Positions 57,572 through 64,000 of a stretch of DNA of 64,000 bases are shown one piece after another. The DNA lies in NCBI GenBank assembly GCA_035772735.1, contig JASDFA010000006.1, forward strand, positions 31,289,501 through 31,353,500. Reading direction: 5' to 3'. This stretch comes from Datura wrightii. Lineage: Eukaryota > Streptophyta > Magnoliopsida > Solanales > Solanaceae. A program made the translations under genes and the position numbers. How positions within the stretch are numbered: position 1 is the stretch's first letter; every line of letters starts with the position of its first letter. Below the pieces are notes generated by a model, which saw only the letters and a program-made list of their open reading frames with translations, ran no database searches and was not told the DNA's origin.

Positions 57572-59812
57572 TGATTATCATGAAAATATAGACGTGAAAC
57601 GAACAAAAATAGACGAAAAAAGGCTCGAGAGACCATTATCATAATATTAATCCCATAAATCAGTAACTCGATAATTATTGCAAGATAATGAAGGTGAATT
57701 TGCAACTTGATTGTTAGCAAAGTCATAGCCCTAGAATGATTCATCTTATTGATCACGTAGCAATCTGCTCTTCGTTCGGTTAATTGTTCATTAGTATTTT
57801 CTTTTATTTTTAGTTTAGATAATTATAAATATATCTTTAGATTTTATCGCTTGAATAAATAATTTAATATTAGTTTAATTTAGTAAACAATTAATCGACA
57901 AGTTCCTGTGTGGGTGATATCTAAACTTAAAATCATATATTACTTGTACGATTATTTGCATTTGCTATACGTTTAAACGAAAAAAAAAACCATTTCTTAA
58001 TATTATTTTTTAAAATTTTCATCCGTTATCTAATATCTCTACGATCCATTTAAGGTTCAACCTTCAAGGGTTCTTCCAAGTCAGCCTCCCACTCAAACAA
58101 ATAACTCACAATCATATTTCAATAATCAGTAATTGTACGAGTAATATGTCAAATTTCAGATCAAATTATCAATATCCAAATGTGACTTTTTGGCAAATTA
58201 ACCGCATATATTTGATAATTTAAAGTGGCTAAGTTCAGGAAAATTTACAAAATTTCGATTAAGGATTTCAAAATCAACTATGTAATTCAAATCTAAAATT
58301 TTGTATTAGATTTAGCTTATAATAATATTGGGAAAAAATTGACAATTAACCACCGGGACTGGTGCCTTGGGGGCCGAGACCCAAGTTAGCACCTGGGCTG
58401 ATCTACCAGGCCCAATGCCTTGTTCGACCCAGGCCCCCTCCCCAGCCAGTAACTCCCCAACTCAGCTCCCCTCGGGCACAATCGGACCATTCTGGTCTGG
58501 GCTTTAACCAGACCGGGCGTGAGCTGATCCAACTGATTTAATAGGTAAGGTCCCAATCAACAAAAAGAGTGAAGGCTATGAACAACAAGGGCCTTTCCAA
58601 ATTGATTCATGCGTCGAATGAATCGTCAATTCAACTAGTCGCTTTTAAAGAAAATTATACACAGAGAACAAGTCCCAAATGAAAATAGAAGTCTTGTTAT
58701 TAGAGTTGATCCTATTGTTTTACTCCCTTTTTCTTAATTTGCATGACATTTTATTTTTTATTTTTTACATTAGTAACATTTAACCTTAAACTTTTCATTT
58801 TACTTTTAATAAAATTATTTATAGTCAAACATGTATTAATTACTTATATTAAATTACTTTTTTTAAAAAAAATCCTTCAATTCTTAGACTTCACGGTCAG
58901 TCAAACACCTTCAGATAATACTTTTTTCCGTGTCAATTTCATCAATCATATTAGCTTGGAAAAGAACAGCTTGTTGTTGCATAAGTTATTATTTCCTCAG
59001 TTCCTAACTTTTGTTGCATTGTTTGACTGGAACATATGAGCAAACTTGTAAATATAATTTAAGAAATTAATTATTATTTTTTTTTTAAAATCTTGTGATC
59101 TAAAACGAATCTTTTAGTAATTTCTGTGGTTATTAATCTTCTCATCAAGAATAAAATAGAAATTTTAATGTTAAAGTATTTTTAAATATAGCAAAATGAC
59201 ACATAAATTTGGTGGTATATATGATGAAAATGGTAAATGTAAAATCTTAATTTATATATGCATTTTGCTTTGTATGGAAAGTGAATACTACGGTTCGTGG
59301 ACCTTGGACTTAATTTTATAATCTAAAAAAATGGCTCATGCATATGACATGATGATTTATTCGAAATACAAGGAGATAATAACTCATACTCTCGAATAAT
59401 ATGACACTTCAATTAGCACACTTCTCATGCACTTAGACAAGAAAGTACAATTGCAATAATACATAAATAGAGAAATAATAAGGCAAAATAAATTAATCGA
59501 CCAATTTCTACTTGGCTTATGAACAATTAGTACAATTAATGGCCATTCTTTTGCTTCTTTTGCGAAGCATGATGGTCAATACAGATTGCTTAATTAAAAT
59601 TTAATAAATCAATGAAACAAAGATCCTATATTATGTAAACTATCAGTTGGGTCATTTTAAGAGTACTCTTGGAAGGTAATATCATTTGTAGGTATATAGT
59701 GGCAAGTATGATGCATTGCTTATTTATTATTTTAGTAGGAGTCAAGATATGAACACGCCTTCTATCTATTGTACTAATACGGTAAATATTAGTCTGCGTG
59801 ACTTATATATCT
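57572..59812. other. Mostly A+T-rich stretch without a gene
   Basis: No protein recognised. It holds a GC-rich island at 58346-58560 and a doubtful Stowaway-like element at about 58721-59217. Confidence 0.6.
58346..58560. other. GC-rich island
   Basis: About 200 bases with C and G runs, CCCAGGCCCCC-like words and a hairpin GGTCTGG-7-CCAGACC at 58494-58525, in otherwise A+T-rich DNA. No frame, tRNA or rRNA recognised. Confidence 0.5.
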
Positions 59813-60178
59813 TCAATGGGTAGCCATGCTAACTGCTACTGAGATCTTATGTTGTGGATACTCATTATCGAAAGAGGGAACCGGAGGAGGACAAGCAACT
59901 TTCTTACGGCCTGCAAAGTTTCTTTCTGATATCTGGTTTGTCGCATCTGTAAAGGAATTGGTACCGGAATTTGATCTGGGAGGATGAACTGGACGCCATT
60001 GAAAAGATGGTAACAGAAGATATTGTCCATTTCCCTTCCAAACAGCTTCTTCTTGATCTTCTTTATGTTCAAGAAATCTTGCTGCTTCACTTGTATCCAT
60101 GCTTAGAAACAAAAGAGGAAGCAAGATTAATATACAACAAGAAGTTGCATAAAAAATGTTATAAATTTGTGCTGCCAT
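59813..60178 (-). CDS. Small secreted peptide precursor (121 aa), possible phytocytokine
   Basis: A single-exon minus-strand frame. I chose the Met at 60178 because it leads straight into a signal peptide (MAAQIYNIFYATSCCILILL, then PLLFLSMDTSEAARFLE) and lies about 85 bases below a TATA box; the frame extends upstream, but those residues would overlap the leader. The mature part is short, hydrophilic and Pro/Arg/Asn-rich. One segment reads QWRPVHPPRSNSGTNSFTDA and then ISERNFAGRKKVACPPPVPS. The pattern of a secreted precursor with a conserved short block near the C-terminus resembles plant signalling peptides, and the PP-x-S-x-x-TN... NFAG order reminds me of the CTNIP/SCREW group, but the conserved Cys pair of that group is not present. 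Function is therefore unproven. Nothing else is in the neighbourhood. Confidence 0.7.
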   Translation of the reverse strand: MAAQIYNIFYATSCCILILLPLLFLSMDTSEAARFLEHKEDQEEAVWKGNGQYLLLPSFQWRPVHPPRSNSGTNSFTDATNQISERNFAGRKKVACPPPVPSFDNEYPQHKISVAVSMATH

Positions 60179-60263
60179 ATTTGGTGGAAAATTAAGATGG
60201 GAATGTAAGAAATATATTTGATTTTGGTGAATTTGGTAATGAGATTGTGATGGAGATTTAGTG

Positions 60264-60271
60264 TATTTATA
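60264..60271 (-). promoter_or_regulatory. TATA box of the peptide gene
   Basis: TATAAATA on the minus strand, 86 bases above the chosen start codon, leaving room for a leader of about 50 bases. Confidence 0.65.
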
Positions 60272-60351
60272 CACTTATTATACGTGTTGCTACGACTTAT
60301 TAATTTGATCTTTTCGCAGATCGCTAATTTCAATTTCATGGTATGAGGATT

Positions 60352-60376
60352 TTGACTGTTGACTGCTTGACGTCAA
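60352..60376. promoter_or_regulatory. W-box and TGACG cluster upstream of the peptide gene
   Basis: TTGACT at 60352, TTGACT at 60359 and TTGACGTCAA at 60367 (a palindrome with TGACG in both strands) lie within 25 bases, about 80-110 bases above the TATA box. TTGAC is the WRKY core and TGACG the TGA-bZIP core, both linked to defence genes. Confidence 0.6.
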
Positions 60377-61478
60377 AAAGAAAATTCACAAAAATTTGAA
60401 CTAGTCATATTTGAAAGCAGAGCTAAAAACTCCAATAAAAATAAAAAATAAAATCTCATAAATATTTATCACAGAGTATAAAACAAACTAAAAATGTTTA
60501 CTAACAAATAGTTAACTCATATATCTTCTTGATTAAGCACCTAGCTACTATTGCACCGGTACCCATGTCGAATAAATCATTCGAACCAAGATTTATATAA
60601 ATGTGATGAAATTTATGATGATGCACTATTTTTAAATTATTTTGCGCACATCTTGATAAATTTATCAGTGATCTACTATTTTATAATTTTTAAATACCAA
60701 TATCAATACCACGTGGATGTTTCGACCAAAATTTAAAGAAATTGATCACCTATATATAGTATTTTTTATAGATATCTGGAATAAATATTTTCTCCACCAT
60801 CTCTGCAATGGCATGTAAAAATATTAATTTTCCTTTTAGAAAAATACTGTAGTATATAAATTAAAGAAAATACCTAAAAATTGTCAGCAGATACAATAAA
60901 ATCTATGTTTGTAATTGCTGTTTTTTCGTAGTCATTTCAGTAAGGAAGATCTAATTAACAGAGTTAGTAAAGTGATTATATATTTTGAATGTTCATCTTA
61001 TTTTCTGAACAAACATGTCCATTTAAATTCAGATTTTAAATAAAACGTAAAATTACAACACCTTTAATATATTAAACCTTCAAATTCATTTCGCTCAATT
61101 CCACTTCATATATATTAGTTTATATGGGCATGATCAGGGGCGGGATTTCCCTCTTCAATGGTACGGTACCAACACGGTTTTGTACACGGATTTGAGGGCA
61201 TTTAGCTACGCGCTTCGCGCATGTTTCTCATATTAATAAAAATAAAGTTATAAAAATGACATAAATAATATTTTAAGAATATATTTATATAACAATATAA
61301 GAATTTAGATAGAAAATTATGAATTTTAAATTGATAAATAATTGTGATTAATAGTTTGATCCAATCTAGTAATTCTTTCTTCAGTATGTTCTAATACTTG
61401 TTTCAATGGACAAAAACTTCATAGAAATAACAAGTAAAAAAATCATTTATTTTTATATGAGCACTTAAATGCATGCAT

Positions 61479-61493
61479 TATATATATATATAT
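61479..61493. repeat. (TA)n microsatellite
   Basis: A short TA run. Confidence 0.9.
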
Positions 61494-62898
61494 TTCAAAT
61501 AAAGAAGAATTTAAAACATAAAACATAAAACTTAGTTAATTTTAAAATCCTAAATATTAAAAAAATAATTAAATAACTATTTTGTCAGGTGTAAAAGCTC
61601 TTTTTAAAAGGGTAAAAATGTGAATTATATTTTGCTATGAGGCTTTGTACTTTAAATATTTAATAATAATTTAATTTTAAACTTTTATTTTTACCCTTTA
61701 TGAGATAATTTTAGCTCAATTTTCTTTCTCTTAATCTATATATTTAATCAAACACTTACACATAAATTGAAACGAAAAAGAACAGTATAGATTTAACTAA
61801 AGAGGGTGAATAACAAGAGTACTCAATTAATTGAAACAACTTAAAGTATGTTGTATTTTTATATTATTATTGAGGAGGAGGAACTCACATTACAACTCTT
61901 TAATTTATTTTTTTCGTATTGAAATATTGTGATTGAATGGGTTGATATATAAGTTAACAAAATTGTAATTGCTTTTAAAGTATTAAATGTTAGGACTTTT
62001 AATATAGTTCAAATAAGAAAAAATTTAAGAAGCAGGATTTTGCACAATTTCATTCATGAAATTCTTTTCAGATTTCATTGCAAGATTATCTAAAACAAAT
62101 TGTGCACAAGAGTTATAATTATAATAATTTATAATTTTATTTAAAAAAAATTATTTCATGAGATGAAAAAATTATTTTACCTGAATAGATGAAAGTTGTG
62201 AATGTATGAGTAGATGGAGAATCTCAGTTACAAATAACACAAAATTTATATCACATATAATAACAATATAAGACTCAATTAAAGGAGATAACATAATATT
62301 AATATTAGACTGAATAAAGAAGGCAATCTAAATTAAATTATTCTTCAAATATGAACAACTTGAGTTGACATAGAATCCACAACATAAAATAGAAAAACTC
62401 ATAACATGAAAAGAAAAGAAGAAGAAGATAGATTTACACGAAAACACACAAGGTTAAAGGTTGAATCAAGTATTGATGTAGAAAAATTGATAAATTAAAT
62501 TATGTAATTATAAATCTTTCTACAGAAGTTGAAGGATTTATAAATCAAAAAAAAATTTAAAATATAAAAATATTAGGACAATATTATTAAAAAAATATCA
62601 AAAAAGGAAAAAAAATACGTTAGTATGCAAAAGGGAACAAAATCAAAAAGGAAAAAAGAAAAAGTAAAAGAACTAAAAATTATTTCCAAATTTAAAAGGA
62701 AAAAAGAACTTTCGTGCAAGATTTTTAAAATATTTTTTATATTTTAGTTTTTTAAAGTTTACACTATAAATAGAGTTATGTCAGAAAATTTAATATAATA
62801 AAATAAGATAGAAAAATTCGTGACTATCAAAAAGGAAAAAAATGGATGTAAATTTTTATTTTTTTAGGTTTACACTACAAATAGAGTGTATATATATA

Positions 62899-63060
62899 TG
62901 ACATTCATATTATCCCAAAAAAATTTAAAAAATATATATCAAATAAAAAAAATTAATTAATTCTATGTGTGTGTGTGTATAACATTCATATTATCCCCAA
63001 AAAATAAAAGAAATACACCAAATAAAAAAAGTAATAACTAATTATGAGTAAATATGCATA
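62899..63060. repeat. Diverged tandem duplication, about 81 bp
   Basis: ACATTCATATTATCCC is followed by an A-rich segment with CAAATAAAAAAA, and the whole repeats about 81 bases later. A TG microsatellite lies between the copies. Confidence 0.65.
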
Positions 63061-63254
63061 GAAGAAAGTATAATTTCTTAAAAAAGTACCGAATTAAAAA
63101 AAAATTTAAATTTAAATTGATAGGGGTAAATATATAATTTTATAATTTTAATCCATGTATAACTAATATCCACATAACTTTTTCTACTTTCTACCCGCCA
63201 TAAAATTATACATTAATTTCTTCATAAGCTATGTAAGTTTTAATTATGTAGAAT

Positions 63255-63465
63255 CACTAAAAATACAACCAAACACTGTATAACATTAATACATGAATAA
63301 CTTTTATACAACATTTGAAACCTACCAACCAAACATTGTATAAAATTAATGTAAGAATAATTTTTATCTTATTTATTAACCAAATAGTGCATAAAATTAA
63401 TACATGAATAATCAAATTATTCATGTATTATTTTGTCCCTTATCCAGTAACCAAACGACCCCTAA
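63255..63465. repeat. MITE-like end with repeated units
   Basis: ACCAAACA.TGTATAA..TTAATACATGAATAA-like words recur at about 63270, 63329 and 63391, and the stretch ends AACCAAACGACCCC, typical of a MITE tip. No matching left tip was found. Confidence 0.5.
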
Positions 63466-63784
63466 ATTATTGCTTGTTTCATGATGAAAAAGATGCTCTC
63501 GTGGTCTGATTTTCTATTTCACAGGTGTTGTGAGATAAAAAGAGCTATTCCTAACTAAAAAGAGACCAAAAAGCAAGCCAAGAAGATAAAACACACAAAG
63601 AGCTAAAAAAAAGTGAAAAGTAAGGAAGTGTGGGCTGCGTATCCAAGGCGCGGACAGCGTATTCATCACGTATCAAGCCAGAAGTCCACCTCTCAGCCAT
63701 ACCAAACGCAACTAAAACATGAAAAGCGAATACAAGGCATTTCAGAATAGAAGTACAATCTAAAACAAAGCCATTGCGGCCAAG

Positions 63785-63858
63785 ACGTGGACCACGTTTT
63801 ACAAAACATGAAAGAAGAATGCACAGAGGATGTTGTAACGGTGGCAATTTTATAAATA
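63785..63858 (+). promoter_or_regulatory. Possible plant promoter (G-box/ABRE palindrome and TATA)
   Basis: The palindrome ACGTGGACCACGT at 63785-63797 has two ACGTGG cores, as bound by bZIP factors. TATAAATA lies at 63851-63858. No coding sequence follows before the window ends, so a gene to the right is only possible. Confidence 0.35.
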
Positions 63859-64000
63859 CTTAGTGCACAAATTAGTTGCCTTTTTAAAAGATTTTGCAGG
63901 GTTATTTTGAAATGGGAGTTTTTGGAAAAGGGAGTATTGTGACTCTTGATCGAGAATGATGGATACGAAGCAAAAATAAAACTTAATTGCTTTGGTGAAT

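Larger units (their letters stand above)
60380..63250. other. A+T-rich stretch without a gene
   Basis: No protein or RNA gene recognised. It contains (TA)n at 61479-61493, (TG)n at 62965-62978 and a diverged tandem pair at about 62899 and 62980. Confidence 0.6.

Noticed and set aside
58721..59217. Stowaway-like MITE
   Set aside because: The ends TACTCCCTTTTTC and TACCACCAAATTTATG (reverse complement) match only in part, so the element is too weak to call.
63551..63847. 98-codon open frame on the minus strand
   Set aside because: It matches no family I know, has no plausible domain or signal order, and overlaps the possible promoter on the other strand.

Overview
This is repeat-dense nuclear DNA from a flowering plant, most likely a member of the Solanaceae. 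The evidence is Tekay-type Ty3/gypsy elements, a Ty1/copia element, an L1-like LINE, Stowaway-like and hAT-like MITEs, a TS/SolS-like SINE and a Helitron with a captured piece of a TOPLESS-like co-repressor gene. I recognise no intact housekeeping gene. The only plausible protein-coding host gene is a small secreted peptide precursor on the minus strand at 59813-60178.

Layout. 1-3730 holds remnants: a copia RNase H tail, an RTE-type LINE endonuclease piece on the minus strand, a gypsy reverse transcriptase piece, and the start of an L1-like LINE. That LINE is cut twice. A Tekay-like gypsy element (3733-16215, TSD AATGG) splits it first, and itself carries a solo LTR of another family (9556-12123, TSD TTGAG). 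Downstream a Stowaway-like MITE (16799-26308) sits in the LINE and is split by a second Tekay-like gypsy element (16832-26100, TSD CTTTG). Removing the insertions rejoins LINE, MITE and integrase sequence.

26346-29502 is A+T-rich and holds an array of about 85-bp tandem repeats in two blocks. 29503-46617 is a third Tekay-like gypsy element on the minus strand (TSD TATTT). Inserted between its Gag zinc knuckle and its protease is a non-autonomous, Athila-like element (35407-43112) that carries only gag and protease and has a tRNA-Asp-type primer site.

46618-64000 is less dense: two copies of an hAT-like MITE family, a Helitron (about 48048-50796) carrying a SINE and the TOPLESS-like fragment, a copia element on the minus strand (51219-56757, TSD CTATG), a short GC-rich island, the secreted peptide gene with a TATA box and a W-box/TGACG cluster, and long A+T-rich stretches. 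A possible promoter facing out of the window lies at the right edge.

All autonomous-type elements are decayed by stop codons or frameshifts. Many stops stand where the family has Gln, Arg or Trp, as expected from deamination of methylated cytosine. Boundaries, TSDs, PBS and PPT sites were read by eye; family names rest on recognised protein motifs, not on a database search.
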